64,000 nucleotides of DNA. Origin: an uncultured Oscillospiraceae bacterium. Its GTDB lineage: Bacteria; Bacillota; Clostridia; Oscillospirales; Oscillospiraceae. Numbering within the stretch: the stretch's first letter is position 1; each line of letters begins with the position of its first letter. The notes under the pieces are model-generated. The model worked only from the letters and a program-made list of their open reading frames with translations, was not told the origin of the DNA and ran no database searches. The position numbers and the translations under genes are program-made. The stretch spans positions 62,001-126,000 of the forward strand of contig CANQXK010000003.1 in the NCBI GenBank assembly GCA_947627715.1. Direction: 5' to 3'. Of the stretch, positions 55,143 through 64,000 are shown piece by piece.

Positions 55143-56792
55143 ATGAAAAAAACCATCAAACCATCAAGAGAGTTAGAGTTGCTCTGATTATTTTCGCACT
55201 ATTGGCTCCACGATTTGAACGTAGGAACTGTTCTTGATACTAATGTGGATGAAGCAGACCTTGCGGCTGTGATGGAAGAAATCTCGGCCATGGATAATTC
55301 AAATGATGAGTTTCGCAGTGATGCCGTTGGAGGTCAAGCGAACAGTGCGGCTGTGATGGCAGAGAAACTGAAGAAGAATATGCAGTTTATGAAGGATAAA
55401 GCTGTCTATTTTTCGGAAATCAGGCAATATAACGGGTTGCAGAGGACGAATTTTAAGGTCGAATATGCTGTTCAAAATGCTGTTGTCCAGGGAAATCTAT
55501 CCGTAATTGATATTCTGGAAAATATAAGCTTTCATTATGTAGGAGTAAAAGATCCGTCGTTTAGCCAAGAGGAGCATACAGTTTACTTGGTTAAGGCGGG
55601 TGGAGAATGGATTGTTGCAAATATTGAAACGAAATATGACTGGTTTGACGAGGAGTATAAGGATACGACCTACAAGCTGAGTTCTTTGATTGAAGCAGAG
55701 AAACAGACTATTCAGGCACAGGCTGTTAATTCTGCGAATGTTAATCTTGCAGAAATAGAGGCCGCTGCAGAGGAAGAGAGCGCCACTGAAGCTGAAATTA
55801 TAGCTAATGCGGCATATGTGCGGTCATACAATAAAGACAACGCGTGGAAATACGCTTATACGTATACTACAAGTACAGCCACATCAAATCCGAATTCGTA
55901 CTATAATGAGGCTGTTTTCAACGATTACTCAGGACCAAAGGCTGGAGACTGCATGAATTTTGCGTCTCAATCAATTTATGCAGGATTTGCAGGAAGCAAT
56001 AGTTTAGACCAGGTGAAAGCTGGCGCGGCCCCTCAAGATACAGTTGGATTAGAGAAGAATCAAACGAATGCAGAGAAAACGAAGTGGTTTGGGAGACCGT
56101 CCGAAACATATTGGGCCTGGACGTCTTGTTCATATTTTAGAAACTATATAGACTATTCAGCGAGCGATGATGGTACAAGACTGTATGCGGTGAAAAAATC
56201 GATTTCTGCATCTTCGGATTTTTCAGAGGTCGGTACTGCAAACCTTATTGGTTCGATTATTCATGTAAATGGAACCGCAACATTAGGACATGCCGTCGTT
56301 GTAAATGCTGCTACTGGCACGGCACGCAATCAAATCTATTATTCAGCGCACTCTCCAAATTCAAAGAATCTTAATTTGGCGGATAAATATTCGGGTGCAA
56401 TGGTTTCAATTCGGCCAGTATTCTTTTATGATATTACAGCATGTACCGGGACGTATGCTTCGCATACTTTCTCCGAAACTAATTCTAAATGTACCCGTTG
56501 TGGATATGTAAGAACATATATAACCCCAACTCTACTTTCGCCGGTGGAAAAGAATACAACGGTTACACTTACTGCGAAAACAAATCACACTGTGTCATCT
56601 ATTGCAATGAGCGTAACAAATCCGAAAGGTGAAACTAAGACATTCACATCAGAGACCAATACCAATTCAATATCGAGGACATATACTCCGACAGTAGCAT
56701 CGCATCCTGATGATTTGTATACAGTCACTGTTACTGCTGTTTCTGGGGATGATGTTACTACCACAAGCATTTGGACATTTAGGACATATTAA
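55143..56792 (+). CDS. Amidase-like secreted protein (Amidase_6 type) with damaged signal-peptide region
   Basis: 525 residues from TTG 55215; the natural start is probably ATG 55143. In the main frame a TGA (55185-55187) breaks the N-terminus, while a typical signal peptide (IKRVRVALIIFALLAP) lies in the next frame over. A compensating pair of indels or a sequence error would restore MKKTIK-signal-LNVGTVLDT. The rest contains an Amidase_6-like domain (about residues 195-395) with YDYSGPKAGDCMNFASQSIYAG-type Cys/Asn motif and ATLGHAVVVNAA. A CTGTYASHTF ... CTRCGY block and an Ig-like C-terminal domain follow. It probably binds or cuts the cell surface. Confidence 0.6.
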
Positions 56793-56807
56793 GCGTAGAG
56801 CTTTTGA

Positions 56808-56858
56808 TAGTGAGTGAAGGGCGAGAGATTTGCCTCGCCCCCACTCACTGTTTTTTGC
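56808..56858 (+). terminator. Terminator of the AT-rich island
   Basis: AGTGAGTG-aa-GGGCGAG / CTCGCCC-cc-ACTCACT stem followed by GTTTTTT. Confidence 0.9.
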
Positions 56859-57234
56859 GGTTTAAACGGTTTACCTTTTTATACGTGAATGTGCAAACCG
56901 TTATACGATTAATATATGTTGACAACCTCATTTTTCTATGGTATATGATAAGAGCGGCGGTAGACGGTAAGAGTCCGCAGCTCGTGCGCGCACTCAAAGC
57001 CTTCCCCGCTCTGCGGGGAAGGCATTACCCTTTGACGGAAGCCCGTCCTATATACGCAGGAGGACTGCGTTTTGCAGAGCAAAAAGCCTTCCCCACTTGT
57101 GGGGAAGGTGGCCCCCGAAGGGGGCCGGATGAGGCCGACGAGCGCCCCGCCCCCCTCCGGGCCGCCTCCCCTCAAAGAGGGGAGGCCATTCCTCCGCTTC
57201 CACTTTCGTAATTCACCTCAAAAGGAGACACAAT
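56859..57234. other. Intergenic region with dispersed repeats before pyrE
   Basis: No supported gene. It contains a hairpin GCCTTCCCCGC-tct-GCGGGGAAGGC (about 56998-57022) and a full copy of the dispersed repeat at 57084-57136. It also has a CCTCCCC...GGGGAGG hairpin (about 57167-57184) and the pyrE ribosome binding site AAAGGAGA. Confidence 0.6.
57084..57136 (+). repeat. Dispersed palindromic repeat, copy 1
   Basis: AGCCTTCCCCAC-tt-GTGGGGAAGG followed by TGGCCCCC-gaa-GGGGGCC and GGATGAGG. The same unit is found at 61831-61883 and 62126-62177 and, inverted and diverged, at 62017-62066. Confidence 0.85.
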
Positions 57235-57891
57235 ATGGAAACCTACAAGCACGAGTTTATCGAATTTTTAGAGTCTGCGGGCGTGCTGAAATTCGGCGAC
57301 TTCACCGCCAAATCCGGGCGGAAGATCCCCTATTTCATCAACGCCGGGGACATCAAGACCGGGGAGCAGATCATGCGCCTGGGCCACTTCTACGCGCGGG
57401 CGTATCTGGACAACCTGGGGGACAGGCGGACGGTCCTATTCGGGCCGGCCTACAAGGGCATCCCCATCGCCGTGAGCGCGGCGGCTTCCCTGGCCAGGGA
57501 GGGCCTGGACCTGCCCTTCTGCTTCAACCGCAAGGAGGCCAAGGACCACGGCGAGGGCGGCGTGCTTGTGGGGTACAAGCCCCAGCCGGGGGAGGAGATC
57601 GTCATCACCGAGGACGTGATCACCGCCGGCACCGCCATCCGGGAGAGCATGGAGATCCTCTCCGGCCTGGAGGGCGTGAAGGTCGCCGCCTGCCTCATCA
57701 TGGTCAACCGGGGCGAGAAGGGCAGGACCGACAAGGGCGCTATGGAGGAGATCGAGGAGGAGTTCGGCTTCCCGGTCTACTCGGTGGTGGACGTCTGGGA
57801 CATCATCGAGTACCTGGAGGAGAAGCCGGGGAACGCCGAAAACGTCCGGCGGATCCGCGACTACCTTGCGGTGAACGGAGCGAAAAAATGA
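57235..57891 (+). CDS. pyrE: Orotate phosphoribosyltransferase PyrE
   Basis: 218 residues. The PRPP-binding motif [20 protein letters not shown] (about 122-141), [19 protein letters not shown] and [12 protein letters not shown] are intact. It makes orotidylate, feeding PyrF. Its stop overlaps the pyrB start (ATGA). It heads the second pyr block, pyrE-B-I. Confidence 0.95.
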   Translation: METYKHEFIEFLESAGVLKFGDFTAKSGRKIPYFINAGDIKTGEQIMRLGHFYARAYLDNLGDRRTVLFGPAYKGIPIAVSAAASLAREGLDLPFCFNRKEAKDHGEGGVLVGYKPQPGEEIVITEDVITAGTAIRESMEILSGLEGVKVAACLIMVNRGEKGRTDKGAMEEIEEEFGFPVYSVVDVWDIIEYLEEKPGNAENVRRIRDYLAVNGAKK

Positions 57892-58802
57892 GAAGTCTTA
57901 TTGATATTGCGGACCTGTCCGTCTCCGAGATCGACGAACTCATCGCCAAAGCCGAGGACATCATCGCAGATCCGGACAAATACGCGGAAAAATGCAAAAG
58001 AAAGAAGCTGGCCACCCTCTTCTACGAGCCGTCCACCAGGACGCGCCTGAGCTTTGAATCGGCCATGCTGGAACTGGGGGGCCAGGTCATCGGCTTTTCC
58101 GAGGCCCAGTCCAGCTCCGCCTCCAAGGGGGAGAGCGTGGCGGACACCGCCCGCGTTATCAGTTGCTTTGCGGACATCATCGCCATGCGCCACCCCATGG
58201 AGGGCGCGCCGCGTGTCGCGGCCATGAACGCCTCCATCCCCGTGATCAACGCCGGGGACGGCGGCCACAACCACCCCACCCAGACCCTCACCGACCTTCT
58301 CACCATCAAGCGGGAGAAGGGCAGGCTGGACCACATGACCGTGGGCTGCTGCGGCGACCTGAAGTTCGGGCGCACCGTCCACTCGCTGGTGGCGGCCATG
58401 AGCCGCTACGAGGACGTGGACTTCGTGCTGATCTCCCCGGAGGAGCTGCGCGTCCCGGAGCACGTGCGCACGGATATTTTAAACGCCTCCGGCGTCCGCT
58501 ACCGGGAGACCGAGTCGCTTTCGGAGGCCATGGAGTCGCTGGACGTGCTCTACATGACGCGGGTGCAGCGCGAGCGGTTCATCTCCGAGGCCGACTACGT
58601 GCGCCTCAAGGACACCTACATCCTCACCCCCGACAAGTTGGAGACGGCAAAGCCCGACCTCTCCATCCTGCACCCCCTGCCCCGCGTCAACGAGATCAGC
58701 GTCGCCATCGACTCCGACCCCCGCGCCTGCTACTTCCGGCAGGTCCTCAACGGGAAATATATCCGCATGGCCCTTATTATGAAGCTTTTGGAGGTGGAGT
58801 GA
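57888..58802 (+). CDS. pyrB: Aspartate carbamoyltransferase catalytic subunit PyrB
   Basis: 304 residues. Carbamoyl-phosphate motif [16 protein letters not shown] (about 46-61), [17 protein letters not shown], and C-terminal [11 protein letters not shown]. It carries out the committed step of pyrimidine synthesis, together with PyrI encoded 1 base downstream. Confidence 0.96.
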   Translation: MRSLIDIADLSVSEIDELIAKAEDIIADPDKYAEKCKRKKLATLFYEPSTRTRLSFESAMLELGGQVIGFSEAQSSSASKGESVADTARVISCFADIIAMRHPMEGAPRVAAMNASIPVINAGDGGHNHPTQTLTDLLTIKREKGRLDHMTVGCCGDLKFGRTVHSLVAAMSRYEDVDFVLISPEELRVPEHVRTDILNASGVRYRETESLSEAMESLDVLYMTRVQRERFISEADYVRLKDTYILTPDKLETAKPDLSILHPLPRVNEISVAIDSDPRACYFRQVLNGKYIRMALIMKLLEVE

Positions 58803-58803
58803 G

Positions 58804-59220
58804 ATGATCATTGGCACCATCGTAGACGGCATCGTCATCGACCACATCCCCGCCGGCCGGGGCATGGAGCTGTATGGGTATCTGGGGCTGGACAAGCTCT
58901 CCTGCGAGGTGGCGCTCATCAAGAACGCCCCCAGCGGCAAACGGGGGAAGAAGGACATCCTGAAGATCAACGAGGTCATCGACCTCAACTTTGACCTTTT
59001 GGGCTACATCGACCCCCACATCACCGTCAACATCATCCGGGGCGGCGAGCGGGTGGAGAAGCGCCACCCGGTGTTGCCGGAGGAGATACACGGCGTTATC
59101 AAGTGCAAAAACCCCCGGTGCATCACCGCCGTGGAGCAGGAGATCGAGCACATCTTCAGGCTCACCGACCGGGAAAACCGCGTCTACCGCTGCGTCTACT
59201 GCGACACGCGGGCGAAGTAA
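58804..59220 (+). CDS. pyrI: Aspartate carbamoyltransferase regulatory subunit PyrI
   Basis: 138 residues. The N-terminal nucleotide-binding domain (VDGIVIDHIPAGRGMELYGYLGLDKLSCEVALIKNAPSGKRGKKDILKI) is followed by a C-terminal zinc domain (CKNPRC ... YRCVYC, four Cys). It gives CTP/ATP control to PyrB. Confidence 0.96.
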   Translation: MIIGTIVDGIVIDHIPAGRGMELYGYLGLDKLSCEVALIKNAPSGKRGKKDILKINEVIDLNFDLLGYIDPHITVNIIRGGERVEKRHPVLPEEIHGVIKCKNPRCITAVEQEIEHIFRLTDRENRVYRCVYCDTRAK

Positions 59221-59421
59221 ACCGTCGGAAAATGGCCTGCGGCCTTTTTCCAAGGCACGTGTCCTTTGGAAAAATATTGACGATTCGATTTTTGGGAGGC
59301 TTGTATCCTGAAAAAGCCGATTTTTCCGGGGCGCAACTATTGGTTGCGGAAAGTTCAAAGCGCCGGTTTACAGACAACCCGGCGCTTTTCTGATAAGATA
59401 AGGGCGAAAGGGGGCTATGGA

Positions 59422-60330
59422 ATGAGCCTTGGAACGAATTTGTATACCCTCCGCCAGCGGGCCGGACTGTCTCAGGACGCCCTGGCGGAGAAGCTGGAGG
59501 TGTCGCGCCAGTCGGTTTCAAAGTGGGAGACGGACGCCTCGGTGCCGGAGCTGGAGAAGCTCATCCGGCTTGCGGAGATGTTCAACGTGACCCTGGACGA
59601 GCTTATACGCGGCGATGCGACGGCGTCCTCCCCGCCGGAGGAAACCCCGGAACCTGTGCCGGAGATCCCGGACGTGGAGACATCAGAGCAGCCCTCAAAT
59701 CGTCCGCCGGCGCCCTCCCAGCCATATTGGACGGGAAAGCGCGTGGCAGGGGTGGTGCTTTTGAGTCTGGGCGGACTCATATTGGTGGCACTCATCTTAC
59801 TTGGCGGTTTTGGAACGGGACTTTTTCTGTCATCCCCGTTTTTCATCTGCGGGACCATATTCCTCAAGTGCCCCAAGCGGCCGGGGCTGTGGTGCGCCTG
59901 GGCGGTGTTCATATTCCTGTATGCGTACCTTTCGGCGTTCATCGGGATCAGCTCCACCCTGGTTTTGACGCCTTTACTGCCCTGGTACGTCAATGTGCTT
60001 CCGCTGAGCGAGATGACGCGACAGCTCATCACCTCGGGCGCGATTCTGGCGGCGCTGCTGGCAATGACGGGGTGGACGTTGTGGTCATTTTGGAGGACGC
60101 CGTTTCCCCGGACAAGGAAAAACATTTTGACGGTGGTAATTTTGTGGATAGTCCGCATCGCGCTGGTGCAGATCATGGGCAGGCTGGTCCTTCCGGCGCT
60201 GTCTATGGGTGATCCCGGCGCGTGGACCTATTCCCTGCTGACCCCAGCGATGGTGCTGGATAACGTCGGGTGCGACCTTCTGACCGCGGCGGCGGTGGTC
60301 ACAACAATTAAATTGGCAAAAAGGGCGTAA
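59422..60330 (+). CDS. XRE-family regulator with several membrane segments
   Basis: 302 residues from ATG 59422 (AAAGGGGG upstream). HTH at about 4-62 (LGTNLYTLRQRAGLSQDALAEKLEVSRQSVSKWETDASVPELEKLIRLAEMFNVTLDELI), a Pro/Glu-rich linker, then about six hydrophobic segments (GVVLLSLGGLILVALILLGGFG, FLSSPFFICGTIF and so on). This is the common clostridial HTH plus integral-membrane regulator architecture. Target and signal unknown. Confidence 0.82.
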   Translation: MSLGTNLYTLRQRAGLSQDALAEKLEVSRQSVSKWETDASVPELEKLIRLAEMFNVTLDELIRGDATASSPPEETPEPVPEIPDVETSEQPSNRPPAPSQPYWTGKRVAGVVLLSLGGLILVALILLGGFGTGLFLSSPFFICGTIFLKCPKRPGLWCAWAVFIFLYAYLSAFIGISSTLVLTPLLPWYVNVLPLSEMTRQLITSGAILAALLAMTGWTLWSFWRTPFPRTRKNILTVVILWIVRIALVQIMGRLVLPALSMGDPGAWTYSLLTPAMVLDNVGCDLLTAAAVVTTIKLAKRA

Positions 60331-60348
60331 GCCCTTTTTCTACAGATT

Positions 60349-60378
60349 AAACCGGGCAGGTTCCACCTGCCCGGTTTT
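60349..60378. terminator. Terminator between the XRE and GH105 genes
   Basis: ACCGGGCAGG-ttcca-CCTGCCCGGT followed by TTTTGG; serves the convergent genes. Confidence 0.85.
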
Positions 60379-60410
60379 GGCTTTTTAATTGCATTTTTCC
60401 CGCGGAGCTT

Positions 60411-61457
60411 TTACAGGGAGTTTGCGCCCTCGGACTGGTCGTAGCGGAGGATGCCCGCTAGGAAGGCCAGCGCCAGGCCCTGGCCCCAGCCCTGGATCCA
60501 GTCGCGGCTGATGTTGCGGTAGCCATCCCGGTCGCGCATCACGGCGGTGCCGCCGGAGACGTTCAGCACCCGCCCGTCCGGCGAGATGTTGGAGAGGATG
60601 CCCGGAATGGCCTTATTGATGTACTTGATGTGCAGGGGGTTGCCCTTGGCAACCATGGCGGCGGCGATCCCGGCGGAGGCGGAGACCTCCTCGTAGCTCT
60701 CCGGGTCGTCAAGAATGGTGCGCCAGAGGCCGTTTTCCGTCTGGCAGAGCTTCAGCGCGGCCAGCTGGTCGTTGAGGGAGCCTGTCACGTCCAGGAACTT
60801 GGGGTACAGATAGGCCTCCGGCAGTCTGGCCCCCACCTGGGACATGGTGTACGCCGCCCAGGCGTTGGCCCGGCCCCAGTAGAAGCCGGACATATGGTCC
60901 TTCGTGATATTGTTGTACCCGTGGTAATAAAGCCCCGTGGCCGGGTCCTGCAAATATTTGATGTGCCAGTACCACTGGTTCAAAGCGTCGTCGATGAGCG
61001 ACTCGTCCTTCAGCTCCACGCCCACCCGGAGCATAAAGAACGCCGCCATAAAGAGGGTGTCGGCCCACGCCTGTTCAGGGAAGTCGTTGTTGGCGGAGAC
61101 CGTGTGCTGCAACACCCGGTCGCCGAAGCGCAGAGCGGAATTTTTAAGGTAGTCGATCTTGCTCATCACCACGTCCAGGTATTTCTTCTCCCCGGTGTGC
61201 TGATAGAGGGAGAGGCAGCAGTGGCCCATGGAGCAGGTGTTCACCGTCCAGACGGGCAGGCCCAGCTCTAAAAACTCGTCCACCCTCGCCCGGACCGCGT
61301 CCAGATACGCCTGTTTCCCCGTGGCCTCATACGCCTCGCAGATGCCGTAGTACGCCACGCCGCAGGGCCAGTCCCAGGTCATGTCCATCCGCATGGTGCG
61401 GTCCACCACCGCGTCCACGGTCTTTAAAACCTGCTCTTTGTCAAAGTTCAGCTTCAT
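60411..61457 (-). CDS. Unsaturated rhamnogalacturonyl/glucuronyl hydrolase, GH105-like
   Basis: 348 residues forming an (alpha/alpha)6 barrel of the YteR/GH105/GH88 group. MDMTWDWPCGVAYYGICEAYEATG holds a conserved Asp/Trp. YHGYNN, GFYWGRANAWAAYTM (with catalytic Asp-equivalent region) and the C-terminal DWIQGWGQGLALAFLAGIL follow. No signal peptide, so it acts on imported oligosaccharides. The neighbouring rhamnose mutarotase supports a rhamnogalacturonan degradation role. Confidence 0.82.
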   Translation of the reverse strand: MKLNFDKEQVLKTVDAVVDRTMRMDMTWDWPCGVAYYGICEAYEATGKQAYLDAVRARVDEFLELGLPVWTVNTCSMGHCCLSLYQHTGEKKYLDVVMSKIDYLKNSALRFGDRVLQHTVSANNDFPEQAWADTLFMAAFFMLRVGVELKDESLIDDALNQWYWHIKYLQDPATGLYYHGYNNITKDHMSGFYWGRANAWAAYTMSQVGARLPEAYLYPKFLDVTGSLNDQLAALKLCQTENGLWRTILDDPESYEEVSASAGIAAAMVAKGNPLHIKYINKAIPGILSNISPDGRVLNVSGGTAVMRDRDGYRNISRDWIQGWGQGLALAFLAGILRYDQSEGANSL

Positions 61458-61469
61458 CCTTCGCCCTCC

Positions 61470-61787
61470 TCAGTCAAGCCGGAACACAGGCTCCAGCTTC
61501 GGCTGCGCGCCGGTGACCGGGTCCATCTCCAGCTCCAAAACGTCCTTCATGTACTCGTTCCACCTGTCCACCACGGGGCTTTGCGCCTGGGTGCGCTCGG
61601 CAAACTCGATGCCCTTCTCGCACTCGTAGTAGCCGAAAAGCTCCTCGCCGTTGGCGAAAATGGTGTAGTTGCAGATGCCGGCGGCCTTCAGGACCTCCAC
61701 CATCTCCGGCCAGATCTCGTTGTGGCGGCGCACATACTCGGCCTTGCACCCGGCCTTGATGCGCCCCTTCCACGCCATGCGCTCCAT
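61470..61787 (-). CDS. rhaM: L-rhamnose mutarotase
   Basis: 105 residues from ATG 61787 (AGGAGGCAT upstream). Family features: MAWKGRIKAGCKAEYVRRHNEIWPEMVEVLKAAGICNYTIFANGEELFGYYECE (His and Tyr of the RhaM active site) and VVDRWNEYMKDVLE. It interconverts the anomers of L-rhamnose, fitting GH105 downstream. Confidence 0.9.
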   Translation of the reverse strand: MERMAWKGRIKAGCKAEYVRRHNEIWPEMVEVLKAAGICNYTIFANGEELFGYYECEKGIEFAERTQAQSPVVDRWNEYMKDVLELEMDPVTGAQPKLEPVFRLD

Positions 61788-61830
61788 AAAAATGCCTCCT
61801 TTGTATGAAGAATTTGAAGTATCCGCTCTC

Positions 61831-61883
61831 AAAGCCTTCCCCACTTGTGGGGAAGGTGGCCCCCGAAGGGGGCCGGACGAGGC
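61831..61883 (+). repeat. Dispersed palindromic repeat, copy 2
   Basis: AAAGCCTTCCCCACTTGTGG then GGAAGGTGGCCCCCGAAGGG then GGCCGGACGAGG; nearly identical to the copy at 57084. Confidence 0.85.
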
Positions 61884-62016
61884 CGATGCCCGTAAAATGG
61901 CGCCCCTCTCTGAGGGGAGCTGTCAGCGCAGCTGACTGAGGGGAGCATTCCGTTTATGCCCGGCTCCCCTCCGGCCCTCCGGGCCACCTCCCCTCAAAGA
62001 GGGGAGGCTTTTCCCA

Positions 62017-62066
62017 CCTCATCCGTCGCCTGCGGCGACACCTTCCCCGCCTAAGCGGGGAAGGCA
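62017..62066 (-). repeat. Dispersed palindromic repeat, inverted diverged copy
   Basis: CCTCATCCGTCGCCTGCGGC then GACACCTTCCCCGCCTAAGC then GGGGAAGGC. Same two-hairpin plan in reverse, with different inner bases. Confidence 0.75.
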
Positions 62067-62125
62067 TTTTCCCATAGTTGACAGCCGGACCCCATATATG
62101 CGGCTGGCCCCGTCTCGCGCTCTTA

Positions 62126-62177
62126 AAGCCTTCCCCACTTGTGGGGAAGGTGGCCCCCGAAGGGGGCCGGATGAGGC
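62126..62177 (+). repeat. Dispersed palindromic repeat, copy 3
   Basis: Nearly identical to copies 1 and 2, including the GGATGAGG end. Confidence 0.85.
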
Positions 62178-62222
62178 TGTTGCCCGCTGGGGACCCCGTT
62201 TTTCCACCGTCCCCCCTTCGGT

Positions 62223-62483
62223 TCACGGCTCTTGCCATCGCCCCATGGGGCATTGGATGTCCCGTCTCGCCGCGCGAATCTCCACAAAGCACCCGCACTG
62301 CATACAGGTGGCGTTGTTGAGGTACGGGCAGGCGCGGCAGGTCTCAAGCCGCGCCTCGAAGGCCCCGTCCGGGGTCCGCTGGTCCGGGGAAAGCGCCTCG
62401 CGGTAGGCTTTCACCGACGCATAAAGCTCCTGGCCCGCCTCCAGCTCCCGAAGGAGGCACCGGCGGCAGCGGTTCTCAGCCAC
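62223..62483 (-). CDS. DUF6171-like small zinc-binding protein
   Basis: 86 residues from GTG 62483 (overlaps the stop of the arabinofuranosidase gene; a TTG at 62495 is also possible). Cysteine pattern CRRCLLRE ... [24 protein letters not shown] ... CP. I recall it as DUF6171, small proteins of Clostridia with CxxC knuckles. Function unknown. It is translationally coupled to the upstream gene. Confidence 0.65.
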   Translation of the reverse strand: MAENRCRRCLLRELEAGQELYASVKAYREALSPDQRTPDGAFEARLETCRACPYLNNATCMQCGCFVEIRAARRDIQCPMGRWQEP

Positions 62484-63960
62484 GGGCGATCTCAAAGGCG
62501 GCCACGCCGCAGGGGGGCAGGGCGGCGGTGAAGCGCCTGTCGCCCGTCTCGATGCCGCCCATGGGGACGGGCTTCACCGTATCGGGCTTTTCAAAGGTGT
62601 TGTACGCGCCGGACTGAGCAGCCAGGAGCGTCCCGGTGACGGCGGTTTTCTCCGTCACGCCGTCCAGCAGCACCTCTAAGGGCGCGCTGTCCGTGTCGCT
62701 GAGGTTCACCACGGTCAAAAGGAGCTTCCCGTCCGCGCCCTCGCTGGCGGAGACGTGGATGTCCGGGATCGACCAGCCGCCGCAGGTGAGGAGCTTCGTC
62801 TCGGCGTAGGTCTCCACCTGCCGGGCGTCCTGGTGGCCCTTGTACATATCAAAGACGTGATAGGTGGGGGTCAGGAGCATCTTCGGCCCCTCGGTGAGGA
62901 CCATGGCCTGGAGGACGTTCACCGTCTGGGCGATGTTGGCCATCACCACGGTGTCGCAGTGGTTGTTGAAGATGTTCAGGTTCAGCGCCGCCACCAGCGC
63001 GTCCCGCATGGTGTTCTGCTGGTAGAGGAAGCCCGGATTCGTCCCCGGCTCCACGTCGTACCAGGTGCCCCACTCGTCCACCACAAGCCCCAGCCGGCGG
63101 TCCTTGGGGGCGGCCTTGCGGAGGATGCGCCCGTGCTCGGTGACCAGCTCCTTCATGCGCAGCGTCTTTTGGAGCGTGGAAAAATACTCCTCTCTGCTGA
63201 ACCCCGTGGCCGCGCCCTTGTGCTGCCATTCGTCGTGGGGCAGGGTGTAGTAGTGGAGGCTCAGGGCGTCGATGGCCCGCCCCGCGACCTCCGCCACCTT
63301 CCGGGTCCACTCGTAGTCGTCGCTGTTGGCCCCGGAGGCGATCTTGACGATGCGGTGCGCGGAGTAGTCCCGCAGATACGTGGCGTACTGGCGGGCGAGG
63401 TCCGCGTAGTACTCCGGCCGCATATTGCCGCCGCAGCCCCACGCCTCGTTGCCGATGCCCCAGTATTTCACGTTGAAAGGCTCCTCCCGGCCGTTTTGCC
63501 GCCGGAGGTCTGCCATGGGGGATTTGCCCGGCATATTGCAGTATTCCACCCAGTCGGAGAACTCCTGCACGGTGCCGGACCCCACGTTGCCGGAGAAGTA
63601 AGCCTCGCACCCTAATTGCCGGCACAGCTCCATGAACTCATGGGTGCCGAAGCGGTTGTCCTCGGTGACGCCGCCCCAGTTGGTGTTCACGATGGTCTTG
63701 CGGCTCTCCACGGGTCCCACACCGTCGCGCCAGTGGTAGGTGTCGGCAAAGCACCCGCCGGGCCAGCGCAGGACGGGGATATGGAGCTTTTTCAGCGCCT
63801 CCACCACGTCGCGCCGCAGGCCGTTTTCGTTGGGGATGGGGCTGTCAGGCCCCACCCACAGGCCCTCGTAGATGCACCGGCCCAGGTGCTCGGCAAAATG
63901 GCCGTAGATGTTGCGGTTGATGGTCCCGGCGGAGCGGTTGGGATTTACGATGATGCGCAT
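62476..63960 (-). CDS. Alpha-L-arabinofuranosidase, GH51
   Basis: 494 residues from ATG 63960 (AAAGGAGAA upstream). TIM barrel with [43 protein letters not shown], acid/base Glu in [17 protein letters not shown] (about 170-186) and nucleophile Glu in [12 protein letters not shown] (about 293-304), then a C-terminal beta-sandwich. No signal peptide, so it removes arabinose from imported arabino-oligosaccharides. It fits the plant-cell-wall glycosidases elsewhere in the window. Confidence 0.93.
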   Translation of the reverse strand: MRIIVNPNRSAGTINRNIYGHFAEHLGRCIYEGLWVGPDSPIPNENGLRRDVVEALKKLHIPVLRWPGGCFADTYHWRDGVGPVESRKTIVNTNWGGVTEDNRFGTHEFMELCRQLGCEAYFSGNVGSGTVQEFSDWVEYCNMPGKSPMADLRRQNGREEPFNVKYWGIGNEAWGCGGNMRPEYYADLARQYATYLRDYSAHRIVKIASGANSDDYEWTRKVAEVAGRAIDALSLHYYTLPHDEWQHKGAATGFSREEYFSTLQKTLRMKELVTEHGRILRKAAPKDRRLGLVVDEWGTWYDVEPGTNPGFLYQQNTMRDALVAALNLNIFNNHCDTVVMANIAQTVNVLQAMVLTEGPKMLLTPTYHVFDMYKGHQDARQVETYAETKLLTCGGWSIPDIHVSASEGADGKLLLTVVNLSDTDSAPLEVLLDGVTEKTAVTGTLLAAQSGAYNTFEKPDTVKPVPMGGIETGDRRFTAALPPCGVAAFEIARG

Positions 63961-64000
63961 ACGATGTTCTCCTTTATATGGATTGGATGACAAGTCCGCA

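Larger units (their letters stand above)
61788..62222. other. Intergenic region filled with dispersed repeats
   Basis: No gene. It contains three copies of the AGCCTTCCCC repeat (61831-61883, inverted 62017-62066, and 62126-62177). A second repeat type (CCCCTCTCTGAGGGGAGCTG followed by TCAGCGCAGCTGACTGAGGGG, about 61903-61944) and a CCTCCCC...GGGGAGG hairpin (about 61986-62008) also lie here. Confidence 0.7.

Noticed and set aside
56990..57190. CRISPR array
   Set aside because: The repeats are palindromic, few and unevenly spaced, without spacers of constant length or cas genes.

Overview
The window is GC-rich chromosomal DNA from a low-complexity-envelope, Gram-positive-type anaerobe, most likely a gut Clostridia of the Oscillospiraceae (Oscillibacter/Flavonifractor-like). 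This is inferred from PhoP-type TTTACA/TTAACA boxes spaced 11 bp apart, a T-box leader upstream of thrS, strong AGGAGG ribosome binding sites, ECF sigma/anti-sigma pairs with RsgI-like and PepSY domains, B-type PyrD with PyrK, PyrB with PyrI, and the rhamnose/arabinose/galactose glycosidases. No taxonomic search could be run.

Layout. 1-4890: phosphate regulon on the minus strand (pstS-pstC-pstA-pstB-phoU, then phoB-phoR), with recognisable Pho boxes in front of pstS and phoB. 4900-9766: a decayed mobile element (a gene remnant, an HTH protein, oriT-like hairpins, a ribbon-helix-helix protein, an ECF sigma/anti-sigma pair, and a truncated tyrosine integrase). 9767-18930: a 9.1-kb integrative element between 46-bp direct repeats of the 3' end of tRNA-Thr(GGT). 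It has a repressor, excisionase-like protein, CHC2 primase, DUF3987 protein, terminase-small-subunit-like protein, LysM protein, an XRE plus HExxH metallopeptidase pair and an intact tyrosine integrase, so it looks like a phage satellite. 18886-19041: tRNA-Thr and tRNA-Asp.

19121-26997: the most interesting part, an apparently complete inovirus (filamentous phage) prophage of about 7.86 kb in a Gram-positive-type genome. It carries a candidate ssDNA-binding protein, a Rep initiator, two coat-like miniproteins, a pIII-like adsorption protein, several small membrane proteins, a Zot/pI ATPase, RHH proteins, an IS30-type transposase and a hairpin-rich intergenic region. It is bounded by a 16-bp direct repeat lying in the 3' end of an RluA-type pseudouridine synthase gene, whose C-terminus has been replaced by phage DNA. 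A family of hairpins sharing GTAACACA/TGTGTTAC recurs across it.

26940-31290: core genes (RluA-type synthase, murF, a phosphotransferase, D-Ala-D-Ala ligase). 31383-38540: three glycosidases (GH35 and two GH2). 38759-39747: ECF-transporter S component plus DUF3842 protein behind a terminator-bearing leader. 40010-42075: T-box and thrS. Then come tadA, a CBS protein, a radical SAM enzyme, a 2-hydroxyacid dehydrogenase, an ECF sigma with an RsgI-like anti-sigma, an SCP2-like protein and a class III aminotransferase.

49878-59220: de novo pyrimidine synthesis in two blocks, pyrC-K-D-F and pyrE-B-I. They are separated by an AT-rich 3.4-kb island encoding an XRE membrane regulator, a secreted protein, a lipoprotein and an amidase-like protein. 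59422-63960: an XRE membrane regulator, GH105, rhamnose mutarotase, clusters of dispersed repeats, a DUF6171-type protein and a GH51 arabinofuranosidase.
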